Below are positions 11,316 to 23,100 of a DNA stretch of 64,000 bases, piece by piece; positions within the stretch are counted from its first letter, which is position 1; each line of letters begins with the position of its first letter. The notes below the pieces were generated by a model, which saw only the letters and a list, made by a program, of their open reading frames with translations, ran no database searches and was not told where the DNA came from. The stretch is from the NCBI GenBank assembly GCA_902651635.1, contig CACRSC010001917.1, forward strand, positions 640,319-704,318, read 5' to 3'. The DNA comes from Mastigamoeba balamuthi (taxonomy: Eukaryota > Evosea > Mastigamoebida > Mastigamoebidae). The translations under genes and the position numbers were made by a program.

Positions 11316-12752
11316 ATGGAGCGCGCCCTGGCGTGCGACCCGCTCGCGCTCGCCGGGTCCGTCTACGAGCACCCCGACGGCTTCGCCTGCGCCGAGCTGC
11401 CGGGCCCCGACGGCCCCGCCCTGCTGCAGGTGGACCGCGTCGCAGAGCACCTGCCGCGCTACGCCCTCAGCCTGCTCGCCAGCGCCCCCAGCGCGCAGCT
11501 CAGCGCCGCCGCGCTGGCGCAGACCGCGCGCTGCATGGACCTCGTGCACGCGCTGGCCTCGCGGGCGGCGCTGCCCAACGAGCACGTGCAGAACGCGCTG
11601 GTGCCGCCGCGGTACTTTGAGTCGCTCTGCGACGTCTGCTGCGTGGCGCTGCCCGCGAGCCTCCACGCGTGCTCGCGCGGCCGCGACGGCGGCGGCGACG
11701 ACGACGCGGGCGGCTGCGCGCGCTCGTGCTTCGCCGTGCTGCGGCTGTTCCTCGAGTTCGAGCTCGAGCCCGAGGCCCGCCAGCAGGCGCTCTCGCTGGA
11801 CCCCGTGAGCTTCGTGGCCCCGCTCGAGTCCAACGAGCACGCGCTGGCCACGCTCTGCGCGTGCGCCGCGCTCTGCGCGTCGCTGGCGGCCCGCGGGGGG
11901 TCCCGGGCCGCCGCCGCGGCTCTGCCGGACGCCTCTGCCTTCCTGGCGCTGGCGTCGCGCGGGTGCCCCGGGGCCCTTGCGGAGGCGCTGCTGCGGTCGC
12001 CCTCGTTCGCCTCGGGGTCGTTCCTGCGCGGCTGCGCCGACGCCGTAGAGGCGCTGGGCTCAGACGCCGCGACGAGGGCCGCGCTCCTGCGGGGCCTGCA
12101 CGAGCTCCTCGAGGCCGAGGAGCCTCGCTGCGTCCTCGACGTGTGCGCCGAGCACCCGCGCACGTCGTCCGAGGTGCGCAGAATCATCGCTGCCTGCGTG
12201 GCCCTCGGCGCGGGCCCCACGGGCCTGGAGCTCGCGCAGCAGCAGCAGCAGCAGGCCTCTGCCCAGGCGTGGGAGCCGGCCGACGACACCGTCGAGGCCC
12301 TGCGCCTGCTCGAGGTGCTCGGCAACGACAGCAACTTCAAGAGCGACACGTCTGCGGCGGTGGCTGCGCCGATCGTCAGGTTCCTCTCGGCGGTCGAGCG
12401 CTGCGGCATCGCGGCGGACCTCGCGCCCGCTGCGGCCAAGAAGGGGCGGTCGCCGAGGGTCGAGGCAGCGCTGATTGTCCTGCGCCTCGTCTCGTCGCTG
12501 CACTGCTTCAACGACCGGCTGTGCAAGCCCTCGGACCGCGGCAAGTTCGCCTCCACCGCCGCAGCCGCCGCGCTGGCCTCGGGCTCGGCCGAGGCCGCCG
12601 TGTCCGGGGCGCGGGCCCTGTACAGCGCCGTCCTGCCGTCGCGGCGCGAGCTCAAGATCGACACGGGCGACATCACGCTCTTCGAGGAGTTTGTCACGCA
12701 GCTCTCCAGGCGCGTCTCCAACCCCTCGAGGACCCCCACCCCGCCTCCCTGA
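11316..12752 (+). CDS. Unknown alpha-helical (ARM/HEAT-like) protein, intronless
   Basis: A single uninterrupted ORF of 478 residues begins at ATG 11316 in a ...ccATGg context and ends TGA at 12752. It is rich in Leu, Ala, Ser and Cys with regularly spaced helices (for example EEPRCVLDVCAEHP, VEAALIVLRLVSSLHCFND), suggesting a helical repeat scaffold. A short Gln run (AQQQQQQA) lies near residue 308. No family is recognised. It is divergently paired with uL13 and convergent with the PQ-loop gene. GC-biased codon use matches its neighbours, so it is probably a genuine host gene. Confidence 0.7.
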   Translation: MERALACDPLALAGSVYEHPDGFACAELPGPDGPALLQVDRVAEHLPRYALSLLASAPSAQLSAAALAQTARCMDLVHALASRAALPNEHVQNALVPPRYFESLCDVCCVALPASLHACSRGRDGGGDDDAGGCARSCFAVLRLFLEFELEPEARQQALSLDPVSFVAPLESNEHALATLCACAALCASLAARGGSRAAAAALPDASAFLALASRGCPGALAEALLRSPSFASGSFLRGCADAVEALGSDAATRAALLRGLHELLEAEEPRCVLDVCAEHPRTSSEVRRIIAACVALGAGPTGLELAQQQQQQASAQAWEPADDTVEALRLLEVLGNDSNFKSDTSAAVAAPIVRFLSAVERCGIAADLAPAAAKKGRSPRVEAALIVLRLVSSLHCFNDRLCKPSDRGKFASTAAAAALASGSAEAAVSGARALYSAVLPSRRELKIDTGDITLFEEFVTQLSRRVSNPSRTPTPPP

Positions 12753-12921
12753 GGGCCGGGCACGCGGCCGGGCGTGCGAATAGGCGATTCGTGTGGTTCC
12801 GAATGTTTGGGTGTGTGGCAAAGATGTCATCCGCGTGGTTCGCACTCTCTCTCAGAGCTTCTTGAGCTCGTGCGTGGGCCGCACGACGACGAGGCCCCCG
12901 TCGGCCACCCCCCGCGGGATC

Positions 12922-14174
12922 TTAAACGGTATCTGCGTGGGCACTGTCCATCGGTATCAAACACGAGTACTGGCCTCGTGGCGGCGCGCGGACGGGGACG
13001 CGGCGGAGGTACCGGGGATGGTGGTGGGCAGCACGAGCGTGCGCGGTCGCGACAGCGGGAACCCGTCGTAGAGGTACGCCAGCAGGTACAGGCTGGTCGC
13101 CTGGAAGATCGTGTTGGCGTACAGCACGTACGTCCAGTTTGTCTTGGGCGTGACCACCAAGCACACTGCGGGAGAGGCAAGTGGGGTGGGGGGTGTGAGG
13201 GGCGTGGGGAGATATTTTGCCGCTATCGGGGCGGGGGTACAGTAAATGCCGCAGACGCCGCCGACGAGGTTCAGGTGCTGCGTGAACATGGAGCAGCCCT
13301 TGGTCGTCTTGAGCTTCCAGCACTCGTACAGCTGCGGCAGGTGGCTCACCAGCTGCGTGATAGGCTTGATCACGCTGGTGTACTCTGCAAGCGGGGCCCC
13401 CGTCAGTTTCCGAAACCAGCCACGTCAACAGCGGACCCATGGACTGCGGCCACGAGTATCCGAGCGCCAGCGGCACGAGGGGGAACAGCACCCACAGCAG
13501 GTAGTGCTTGCTCGTCGCCCCGAACACAGCCTCGGCCAGGCCCCCCTTGCCCGGCACCGGCGTGATGTACTGCGAGAACCTTGTGTGGCGGGCGGGTCCC
13601 AGCGCGTCAGTGGGAGGGGTTCCGCCCCAGTGCGCAACACAACAAGGCATGCCGTACTGGTACATGAACATCGAGTGCGCCATGAGGTTTCCAATTCCGT
13701 ACATGAACACAGGCAGCGCCTCTGCACACACGGGCGGGTGAGCACCCCCCATTGGGAATCGGGAGGGAAGATAAAGGGGGGAAGTGATGGAGGCGTCGCA
13801 CCACCGAGCAGAGCCGAGTTGACGGCGAGGAAGGCGGCGCCGACGAGCTTGATGATGATGGAGCTCGTGCTGAAGCCCTCGACAGACTTGCGCCCGTAGT
13901 TGTGCCATATCTGCGGCACGTACCTGCCTCGAACGCAACGCGGCACGTCAGCAGGAGCCGCAGGCGCAGCGGCGCTGGTAACGGCGTCGCACGCGTTGCG
14001 CCGGCGGACAGCGCAGGGGGGACGGAGAGAGGGGGCAAAGACCGGGCGGGGGAGAGCGGAGATATTCCGAAGATATCGTTCAGTGAGAGCGGGGGCGCGG
14101 GGGGCGTACTGAATCACAAAGCAGACGCTGGCAACGCCGCCGAGCCAGTGCGCCAACACCAACGAGGTCACCAT
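12922..14174 (-). CDS. PQ-loop (SLC66/MPDU1-like) seven-helix membrane protein
   Basis: The minus-strand gene starts at ATG 14174 (MVTSLVLAHWLGGVASV). Exon 1 ends CA|GTACGC, and exon 2 (from about 13925) begins inside the first PQ loop, giving FVIQYVPQIWHNYGRKS. A later exon holds VSHLPQLYECWKLKTTKG, the second PQ loop, followed by hydrophobic helices (WTYVLYANTIFQATSLYLLAYLYDG). Two PQ-loop motifs with about seven hydrophobic segments define the family of lysosomal/ER sugar or amino-acid carriers and MPDU1. Some introns are only ~35 bp (13388-13420 region). The C-terminus is uncertain: the ORF could stop at 12957, or after a last GTACCT...GCAG intron at 12922. Divergent with the MadBub gene (282 bp apart). 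Confidence 0.75.
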
Positions 14175-14456
14175 GTTGCCCAGCTCGCGTGTGTGCGGGT
14201 GAGACAGGTGCACCACCGTCCTCTGTGGAAAAAAGAGCCCCCGGGAGTGAATCTGACCATAGATACCCATGGAAGAAAAGACCTCCATTTTTTGAATTTG
14301 GGTGGAATCTGCCCGAATATCCACAGTTTTTTGCCGCCAACCTTTCTCGCCTTTCTTTTTCACAAAGGGTGCCCCTCTTCTGCGGCCCTACCCCGTAGAC
14401 ACACGCACGACGCCAGCCCGCCAGCGCGAGCAACACGCGATTCCGATCGTCGAACG

Positions 14457-17400
14457 ATGAGCGAGCAGGTTGGTGGTCCCACAGATGCCGTCGGGGCGGT
14501 AACGCTCAGCGACGACTGGGAGAACGCCAAGGAGAACGTGCGGCCCCTCAAGGACGGCCGCGACCCCAAGGCCCTCGCCCTCGCCCTCTCCTCCTCGGCG
14601 CGCCCCACGTCCGAGTCCCTCGCCGCCAAGCAGCAGTGCGTCTCTGTTGGATAAATTGTCTCCCCGCCTTTTGCCTCCCGCTCTCAGGCAAGGAGTTCTT
14701 GTCCCCCCCGCTTGGCGCCATTGCGCTGGTGCACACATCTGCGCGCCCTGCCCCACGAGGGGCGTTTCTCGGGCACGCGCGGGGGGAGAGGGAGAGGGAG
14801 AGAGGGAGGGCGTTGCTCACATGCGCTGGGCGGGTGCAGGGAGTTTGAGGCGCAGATAGAGGCGTGCAGGGAGGGCGGCGGGGACGTGGTCGCCGCGTGG
14901 GCTGCGTACGCCGCGTGGACGCAGCAGGCGCACCCCGCTGCGGGGGCGCGGTCCCCCGAGGTCCTCTCGGTGCTGGAGCGTGCGACGAGCGCCCTGGGCT
15001 CCGACCCCGCCTTCTCCAACGACCTGAGGCACATCAAGCTGTGGGTCTCTTACGTACGTCGCCTGTGCCGGCTTGGGGAAGGGGGTTTGTGCTGTTGCTT
15101 GCCAGACACTGAGCTTCTCTGTTTGCCTGGCTGGCTCGGAATTGCTTTGCTCTCCTGGTCTACAGGCCGAGTGCAGCGGGAGGGCCCAGGAGATCTTCAA
15201 GAACATGTCGTCGCGGGGGATAGGGACGAAGCTGGCGGTTTTCTACGAGTCGTGGGCGACGCTGAACGAGCTGGCTGGGTCGTACCGAGACGCCGAGCAC
15301 GCTTTTCGAGAGGGCATCAAAGCGTGCGCAACTCCTTGGCTTTTCCCTCGCCACAATTGACCGATCGTATGGCAGCGGCGCAGAGCCGCTGGGGAGGCTC
15401 AAAAGGCACTACAAGCACTTCCTCGGCAGGATGGCGGCCCTGGCCAAGTCAGGTGGCCTCAAGAAGCTCCAGGAGCAGCAGCAGGCTGCCGTTTCTTCGG
15501 AGAACGCGCACGCATCGTCTGTGCACTCGCAGAAGCACCGCAGCGCACTGGGCACCATCGCTGGGCCGCCGGAGCCCGAGAGGCACTGCACCCAGGCGCA
15601 GGGCCTCGCGAGCCTGCCCCCGTCGTTCGACGCTCGCAAGAGGGCCGCCGGGCCCTCCGCCCAGGTCTTCTGTGACACCGTGTCGGCCGCGGACTTGCCC
15701 GCGCTCGACGCAGCGTGCCCGCCGGAGAAGAGGATGCGCTTCGCTCCCCTGCCGACGCTCGCCGAGTCCAAGAAGGAGAACACGCAGGCGCCCACTCAGT
15801 GGGCAGGCATCACTGTGAGAAGCCCTCGTAGACGGGAAACCGTTGTTCACGACTGCCAATACAGATTCCGCAAGCAGCGAGTGCCCCTGCAGTTGCACCG
15901 GCCGCAGCAGTGACGGCGGCGGCAGCAGCGGCGCCCGCGAGCGCCAAGGCTGGAGACGAGTTCGCGATATTCGTGGACGAGGAGTTCAAGTCGGTCGACC
16001 GCGAGGAGGAGAAGGAGGACGACCACAAGCGGTTCGTGGACCACATCATCTCAGTGCTCGACCAGAACGCCCCGGCCGCCGCGACCGAGCCCCGGGTGCC
16101 CACGGACGAGCACGGGCAGGAGGAGGACGACGAGGAGGACAAGGAGAACCCCGCGCCGTCGGAGTCCCCCAGGTCGTGCCTGCCCCCCGAGGGCGCTGAA
16201 GTGCTCAGCCTCCTCGACGGAGACCGCGGGGCCATACCGCAGTCGATCACTCCCGCCGACGCCGACGCCGACGCGGAGCTCGCCGACGGCGAGGGCGCCC
16301 CCGCGGAGCCGTCGCCTCAGAAGAACATGCAGCACCAGGGCTCGCCGTCCGACCACGCTGACCTGCTCGCCACGATCAACCGCAGCCTGTCGTTCGACAT
16401 CTCAGCCGAGAGCCAGCAGCTGCCCGAGCAACCGCTCAGCGAGACAGAGCGCCGCGTGCGGTCCGTGCGCGAGGCGATGGAGGCGTGCGCTGGCGGGTGG
16501 CCCGAGTACTGCGAGCTGCACGCCGAGCTGGGCCCTGCGCTGGCCGAGGGCGACTTTGTCGACGCGGGCAGCGGCCGCGCGTACCTCGTCCAGCGGGTGC
16601 TGCCCAGCGCGGACCCCAACGAGCAGGCGCTGATGGGCCTCGAGCTGCCGTCGTGCGGGGCGCCCAGCGCGACGCTGCGCTCGTCGCGCGAGTCCAGCAT
16701 CGCCGGCGGCTCAGCTCCCCGCCGCGCGTGGCTTGTCGTCGCCCGCGGGAACGGGGGCGCGTGCCCGTGGGAGCTCCACGTCTCGCGGGCGCTGCAGCAG
16801 CGCCTGCAGGCCGACGCCTGGCGCGTGCAGCGCGTCGTCGCGCACGCCAACTACTCGGACGGCGCCGTCGTGGCCTGCGAGGTCGGCGCGGACGACATCC
16901 AGCTCAGCGCCGTCATGGCCGAGTACGCGCGCCGCTCGCGCCGCGTCGACGACGAGGCCCTCGCCCTGTGGTACGCCGCCGAGGTCCTGCGCGGCGTCAG
17001 CGCCCTGCACCGCTCGGGCGCCACGCACGGCGCTCTCTCGGGCGACAGCCTCTGGCTGCGGTGGTCCGCCGACGGCCAGGACGCCGAGGGCTGCGGCGGG
17101 GCCGTCGTCGTGGGGTCCCCGCGCCCGTGCAGCACTCTGTCGGCCTCGGGGCCTGCCGCGGGCGAGGGGGTCAGGGCCGACGCGCTGGGGGCCGCGCGCG
17201 TGCTGCACGGCATCGTGTACGGAGAGGAGCTCGCGCAGAGCGCTGTCGAGACGGGCGAGGTGAGCAGGCCGGTGCCCCGGCGCTGGCAGGCGCAGCTGTG
17301 GGCGTCGCTGTTCGCCAAGCTGCTGGGCGGCTGCGTCGACGAGGCGCTGCGCGAGGCCAGCGAGGCGCTGGCCAAGGACCCGCGGAAGGCGCGCTCGGTG

Positions 17401-17460
17401 CGGTCGCTGCTGAGCCGCCAGAACATCCTCGTCAACGAGGCGGCCCTCTTGGCCGAGTAG
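14457..17460 (+). CDS. BUB1B: MadBub (BUBR1/Mad3-type) spindle checkpoint protein with degenerate kinase domain
   Basis: Exons 14457-14635, 14840-15053, 15166-15323, 15376-15814 and 15865-17460 join in phase to 861 residues. A KEN box sits at residues 25-27 (WENAKENVRPLKDGR, as in Mad3/BUBR1), followed by the TPR-like Mad3/BUB1 region (WAAYAAWTQQ; GIGTKLAVFYESWA; RDAEHAFREGI). Further KEN boxes are near residues 317 and 423, and DEFAIFVDEEF near 362 fits the ABBA consensus. The C-terminal third has the BUB1-type kinase layout (PWELHVSRALQQRL; HANYSDGAVVACEV; EVLRGVSALHRSGATHG), but the catalytic loop reads HGALSGDS near residue 718, with no HxD aspartate and no DFG. By family logic it inhibits APC/C-CDC20 as part of the checkpoint complex; kinase activity is unlikely. 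Confidence 0.9.
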
Positions 17461-17982
17461 GCGAGCACACAGCGCCGCACGCCTCGTCGCCCCCCCCTCC
17501 CCTCCCCTCCCCGTAGTTACGGCACACGCACGCACACACGCCAGCGTGAGCGCGTGTGTGCGCCCACCGTTTGCCGTGGTCGTAGTAGCACACTCATCCA
17601 CCAGTCCTGTACAAACACCAAAACAGTAGACTGACGACACTATTCCCCGATACGCGGGTACGATCCGAGGGAGGGGGCTGAGGGCGGCGGGCGTTGTGGG
17701 CTGGCGGTCGTCGACATTGAACCGCGAGGTATTTAATAATGAACGCTCTGTGCTGGTTGATCCGGCACTTCGGCTCAGTCCGGATCCTGAGTCACAGGAC
17801 TGTGCTGGTGACGCTCGCAGGGAAAGGTGCAAGAAGAGTGCACCAGTATCTCGCGGGCACGCCCACACTAGCGGGTACCCTCCACCCGTACACCCTACTG
17901 TCCAGCGCAGATCCGGATTCCGTGTATTTGAGGCAGTCTGTGTGCCGGGTATGAAGATATCAGGATACTACCGTCCCGTTGC
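17461..17982. other. Convergent intergenic space with no gene seen
   Basis: Lies between the 3' ends of the MadBub and SLC66A2-like genes. It has a C-rich stretch and a (ac/gc)-rich repeat near 17520-17550 and scattered short ORFs only. Probably the two 3' UTRs; no motif supported beyond that. Confidence 0.5.
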
Positions 17983-18788
17983 TCAGTGCGGGAGGGGCTC
18001 GAGGGTGAGCGACGCAGAGCCAGGCCTGGGGTACGTGGCGAACTGCAGAGTGATCAGGACGTCGAGCAGCAGCTGGAACGTGCCGCAGAGCACGAACTGC
18101 AGCGGCGACCTGCGCAGCACAAAGTAGGCGGTCTTGAAGGCGTCGCCAGCGAACCAGGCGGCCAGCAGCAGCGGGCTGAAGCCCTCGGTGGACCTCGTGT
18201 CCCTGTTCTTGAGGTACTGCGGCACGGCCAGCGAGGCCTCGACGGCCACGGCGACGAACCCCACGAGCTCGACGAGCCAGTGCGAGATCATGGCGAAGAG
18301 CAGCGTCACGAGGCCCGAGCCCAGGCAGAAGAACGCGAAGACCGAGACGTAGGGCGTGAACGTGGGCCAGTCCCAGAACGCCCCGGTGGCGGGCTTCTGG
18401 CGCAGCCGCACGCACGCCTCCAGCACCACGAGCTGCGCGGCGATCATCACGACGCTCTGCCACGCCAGCACCGCCGAGAAATCGCTGTGCCGCCACAACG
18501 CAACGCGGGGGCCGCAAGAGTCAATTGCAAATCCAGATATGTAAAATCCAGAATCTGCTTGATCATCCGCAGAATATCAAGGGGCGAGAAAAGAGGAGGA
18601 AGCGGTGTGCACCTCGTGAACCAGAAACAGAGGCGGAGGGAGTTGGCCGCGAGGAGGATGGCGGGCACGAGCGGGCTGAAGCCCTCGCTGGAGCGCCGGC
18701 GCGTCATGTCCAGGTACTGCGGCACGAAGCCGACCGTGGGCAGGAACACCATCCCCACGTCCACCAACATCCCGACAAGGCCGGCCAT
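17983..18788 (-). CDS. SLC66A2: SLC66A2 (PQLC1)-like PQ-loop transporter
   Basis: Two exons (18613-18788 and 17983-18484; intron GTGCAC...ACAG) join in phase to 225 residues. PQ loop 1 is VGFVPQYLDMTRRRSSEGFSP and PQ loop 2 is ASLAVPQYLKNRDTRSTEG. The downstream [22 protein letters not shown] closely follows the SLC66A2 block '[21 protein letters not shown]', and the length suits the family (human 271). It is expected to be a seven-helix endomembrane protein; human SLC66A2 is linked to phospholipid flipping/endosomal traffic, but its substrate here is unknown. It is the second PQ-loop gene within 5 kb but a distinct subfamily from the one at 12922-14174. Divergent start with the next gene at 18922. 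Confidence 0.9.
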
Positions 18789-18921
18789 CGCTCCCGCGCG
18801 CTGCGCTGCTGCTTGTTCAGGTTTCAACAATTCAAAAAAAAACTAACTGCCGAGATATCAGATTTGAAATATCGTCTGGTGGGAAGTATCTCTGCTGAGA
18901 TTCACTCACACCGAGAGGGAA

Positions 18922-20332
18922 ATGTCCAGGGCCCCCGAGACCCCTGAGCGCGCTGAGCGCCCTTTCGACGTATCTCCCGCGCACTGACCCCGCATATCCC
19001 GCGCACTGACACGCGTGCGCAGCGGGCCACGATACAGGTGAGCGCCTCGGACTGCTGGAAGCCGAGCATCGTCGGCACTGCGCCGCCCCAGGGCGCACGG
19101 TATGCAGCGTCGACAGAGTGCTACTCCAAGGGCCTGCTGTACTCGGGCCTCCTGGAGCAAGCCCGGGGCGAGAAAACACTGCCGATCCAGTGCTACGACG
19201 TGCTGACCCTCGCCACGGCCCCCACGATGTTCTGGGCGGGTAACAGCCCCAATTCAATTGATTCACACGTACATTCTAAACCACGGTGGGGGTCCACTAG
19301 TGCTCGTGGCGATAGTGTGCACGAGGACGCAGAGGTGGTTGGACATAGTCATGTTCGCCCAGGACCAGGACCCCTACGAGGCGTCGATCCGCTCCTCGCT
19401 GGTGGTCAACTCAACGGCGCGTAGACCACGCGTAGTGCTCACAGCTGCGCGAGAGCCAGAGCTAACTCCACGGGCGCGCGTCGTGCACAGAGGCCACACA
19501 GCTCGCAGCTGAAGACAATACTGGGGTGGTTCCAGCGCTGCAGCAAGCTGCCCACCACGTACACCATGAGCGCGCACGCGGAGTGGAACAGGAAGCTGGA
19601 AGACAGGCAACGCATGCGGCTGCAGTTTGCAGGCGTGCAGTCCGAAGACCACATCGCGGTTCTGCTTGCGAAAGAGTACGACCTCACGTTCCTCTCCACG
19701 GGCCCTTGCGTGCTCGACGACCGCGACTGCTTCCGCATACCCGCGGGCCCGGGATACGAGGCGAGCTACGTGTCGGCCCTGCTCCCGTCGTGCGGCGACG
19801 ACCAGACCGCCATCCGCCTGAGCTCTGGCGACCTCTTCGAGGCCGAACAGCCCGACGGCTCGACCGTGCGTGCCGTGTGCCTGTCTGTGAGCGACATGTC
19901 GCCGCCGCACAGGCTGCTCTCCGTGCACGCGATCGTCTGCGGCAGCGAGCTGAGGCCCACGCACTTCAGGGCCGACAGGATTATTGCAGTGCAGGGGTAC
20001 GCGCTCAACGACAGCGGGCTGCGGCTCAACCTGTTGCGCTGGCTCAAGGACAACAACGGGGTCTGGCTCAAGGACGTGCTGTTCAGGTGGGGGATGCTCT
20101 CGGAGACGTCCCACACGGACTACAGGAGCGCCGTGCTCTGCAGGCGCCTGACGACGGTTGGATCTCTGGATAACCCCGCGTACCCACGCGATGCCGGGTG
20201 TGCAGCTGCACGTGCGCTGGTGGACGCGTTCTTCCAGAAGAACAAGAGCCAGGAGCAGGAGGAAATCAAACTGCCGCCAGAGCTCAAGGACTTCGCTCCA
20301 ATCATTGCGGAGGCCAAGAGGCTGTGCCGATG
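18922..20332 (+). CDS. Unknown protein, multi-exon
   Basis: Proposed exons are 18922-18969 (MSRAPETPERAERPFD, donor GTATCT), about 19023-19218 (from ACGATACAG; ending TMFWA, donor GTAACA), about 19300-19420 (VLVAIVCTRTQRWLDIVMF), and a last exon from about 19509 to 20332. Phases agree for the first two introns; the third junction has several possible donors. The last exon encodes about 275 residues (ILGWFQRCSKLPTTY; DHIAVLLAKEYDLTFL; LRLNLLRWLKDNNGVWLKD; LPPELKDFAPIIAEAKRL). I do not recognise a family. It is divergent with the SLC66A2-like gene (133 bp between starts) and convergent with the Lys-rich gene. Codon use is typical of this GC-rich part. Confidence 0.55.
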
Positions 20333-20483
20333 ACCAGTCAGCCAGCGCCGCACATTTGATTTGATTTCGATCCCCCGCTACCCGAGACCCACCCAGAGCA
20401 ATTGATCCGGGCCAAAAACGAATGCGATTGTGATTGAATACGACGAAATTGCCGATACGCCATCAATGTGTATTCTCGTCGGT

Positions 20484-22245
20484 TCACGACTGTGTGCCCT
20501 TTTTCCCAGTCCCACTCCGGGACTTTCTTTGCTTCTTGGTCTTGGCAGTTGCACTCGGAGACCGCTTTCTTTTGTTCTTTCTGTCCTTGCGGGTCTTCCT
20601 CGAGGACTCGCCGTCGCTGCTCCCCGAGTCGCTGCTCTCGCTCACGTGGTGGCTGCTGTCCGACTGGCTGCTTTCACTCTCGCTCTCGTTCTCGCTGATC
20701 TCGCTCTGGCTCTCCTCTTCAGAGCTCGAGGAGCTGCTGTCGCTCGTCTCGTGCTTGTGCTTTCTGCGCCTGTGACGTTCCTTGTGCTTCCCCTTGTCCT
20801 TGTCCCCCCGCAGCTTGTGGTGCGTTTTCCCCTTGCTCCTCTTCCCCTTGTCCTTGTCCTTGTCCTTGTCCTTGTCCCTGTCCCTGTCCTTCTTGTCCTT
20901 GGTGCCCCTGTCCTTCTTCTCCTTGCGCTTGCGCTCCGTCTTCTTGACCTCTTTGGTGCCCCGCTTCTTCTTCTCTTTCTTGACGGCGACGTCCGCTACG
21001 CTCTCCTTGTCCTCCTCCTTGACCTCAGCAATCTCCTCGCTGGCTGGCTCCTCCTTAGGCTCCTCCACCTCACGGGTAACTGGCGAGGTTGCGTTCTCTG
21101 CTGGCTGCTCCGTTACAGCGCACTCGGACCGGGCAGCCTCGCTCGCAGCGCCGTCCTCTGCGGGAGCGGCTGGCGACGCCAGCGGCGTGCTGACCGCCGG
21201 CTCCTGCCGGCCCACTGCGGCCTCCTGCGCGCTCGCTGTCTGCGCCTCGGCCACAACCGCGTTCTGCGGCGCTGCGCTGTCGGCAGGCGCCTCAGCCTGC
21301 TCCTGGGGCACAGCAGCGACGGCGGCCCCGGGGACCGAGGAGAGCACGACAGAGACGACTGCTCTCGGGTGGCCGTACGCGACCGCGGTGACCTCGATCG
21401 CCGGCGGCGGCGGCGCGTTCGGCTTGGCGGCGCACGTGGCAACGACGCACCTCTCGTACGCGCGCGAGGACATGTCGGCAGAGGCAGAGGTCACGCGGTG
21501 CAGCACGTGGGCGTCGCCCCACGTGACGGGGCACACGCGCCACCAGTGGTGCTTGTACGCCGTCTGCTGCCCCTGGACAAGCGACGTCCCCACGTCGAAG
21601 TGCACCGCCAGCACAGTCTCCGCGTCGCCGTAGTCTGCAGGAGGGAGTGCACTCCCCAGAGTCAATTGCCACGCCACTGATCTCGCAAATGCCACTCCCC
21701 TTCCCATACACTGCCAGGCATCCGGGAATCGCCCAAGTCCGAAACAACGGGCGCCGCCTGGTTTCTTGGGAATTTCTCGAGAACTCCTGGAATCCGCGGC
21801 GGGAGGTGGGCAGCTGCGGGCTGAACGGACCGAGGAAGAGGAAGACGCTGACAAACGGCGTGCCCTCCCACAGGGCGTGCACCACCTCGCCCGGCGCGAT
21901 GACGGGGCACTCAGGTCCGCAGACGGCGCTGCCGCAGACGGCGTTGACGCCGCGCGCGCTGACCTCGACGCCCGTGTTGTTCTCAATGCCTGCGGCCGCG
22001 GGCATTCTGCTCTCAGTGGGGCACGGGAGGGCCCAGAAGCTACTGCGGGGAGCCGGGCGTACGCAGGAGGACGGCGGCCTCCTCGGTCGAGGGTCGGGAG
22101 AGCAGGCCTCGCATGGGCGCGTCGCTGCAGAAGGGGGGAGACAGAGGAGAGGGCGCGTGAGGGTGCGCGACGAGCGAAGCGCGTACTGGTCAACGCGCAT
22201 GTCCAGTACGTGCTCGCGCAGGACCGATGCGTAGACGCTCTCCAT
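20484..22245 (-). CDS. Unknown protein with long Lys/Asp/Ser-rich tail (multi-exon)
   Basis: Start ATG at 22245 (MESVYASVLREHVLDMRVDQ), then short exons upstream of about 21640 (for example around 22130-22070 and 22000-21790), and a long last exon from about 21635 to the stop at 20484. The ordered part holds GDAETVLAVHFDVGTSLVQG and HHWWRVCPVTWGDAHVLHR. The C-terminal half is low complexity: Ala/Pro/Gln-rich, then KKEKKKRGTKE, repeated KDKD units, Ser/Glu runs and a final basic KKQRKSRSGTGKK. Such tails are common in nuclear RNA-processing or chromatin proteins, but that is only an inference. Family not recognised; exon junctions at the N-terminus are approximate. Confidence 0.5.
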
Positions 22246-22465
22246 TGCTACCTGGACGCGCAAAAAGAGGGCAGATACGAGGGAATGAGGTCGAGAATCT
22301 TTTTATTCTCACCCAAATCAGGGCCCTGACATCATTACATCACATATGAATCTCCTTGCCAGGAGACGACATTGCACAATCTGAAACTACATAATGCTGA
22401 GTGGCCTAGTTGACATCTGATTCCATGTTTTCACACTCACAGACTCGCCTCTTCATTCATATCAC

Positions 22466-23100
22466 TCACCAGAGAGTCCATTGCTGCTTCCTGGGACGCA
22501 GATTGACGAAAAGAGCAGCCCTTGACGTCGTCTCCATACGAGCAAAGACCTGGAATGCACCGTCCTCTCTCATTGACTCCCCATCGCGTGCTTTGCGAGA
22601 ATCCTTCCACAGCTTCTTGTAGAGAGTTTCGTCACACTCCTGCAACGGCGTTGTTGTGGTTCTGCGAAGAAGATGATCGGGAGTACCGTTTTGGTGACTA
22701 CCCCGGCGAAGAATCTGTTGTCCTGAAGGGTCTCGGACAGAGGTATGTACCATAGAACAACGAGTTGATTCTGTGAGTCCTTGATATCGTATGATAAGCA
22801 CCCTACAATTGGATTAGCCTATGTATCTGGCTGTATTACAACCTGAAGAACCGAGCAGAGAGTAATCCCTCTTGCTGAACAGACTCGCGGCGGCCATTTG
22901 GGGATCGACGGTGCTCGGGGGATCGTACACACAGGTTCCGCTGTAGATATACATCGAAGGGTTCACGAGGGTCGCTGCCGACAGGTTGTTGATCCCTGCC
23001 CGCTTGTGAGTCATAGAACCGGCAGGGTTTTCATACCAACTCCGCACACATTCTTCGCATCGGACTTTTGGATCCACTCACGCACTCGTGCTTCCAACCT
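22466..23100 (-). CDS. Actinoporin-like (pore-forming cytolysin-fold) protein, copy B
   Basis: Minus-strand exons with the sequential motifs LVNPSMYIYSG (about 22930-22960), a PP-x-x-V spacing, a FSKRDY strand, and a C-terminal segment ETLYKKLW (about 22600) then ARMETTSRAALFVNL (about 22500-22545), ending TGA at 22466. This order resembles actinoporin-like proteins (a beta-sandwich with an N-terminal region and an aromatic membrane-binding patch), as seen in cnidarians, fishes and mosses. Exon joints are not fixed, so no complete product is proposed. In non-cnidarian lineages the family may serve defence, predation or lectin-like roles; function here is unknown. It lies in tandem with a related copy directly upstream. 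Confidence 0.5.

Noticed and set aside
17518-17560. The acgcacgcacacacg stretch as a microsatellite or regulatory site.
   Set aside because: Short, imperfect and in a 3' flank; no further support.
18906-19266. Minus-strand ORFs overlapping the unknown gene at 18922-20332.
   Set aside because: Arg/Ser/Cys-rich composition without conserved features; the plus-strand exons have matching phases.
19480-19600. ILGWFQRCSKLPTTY as an Abraxas/MPN-type LGWYRYR motif.
   Set aside because: The similarity covers only a few residues and the surrounding sequence lacks the MPN order.
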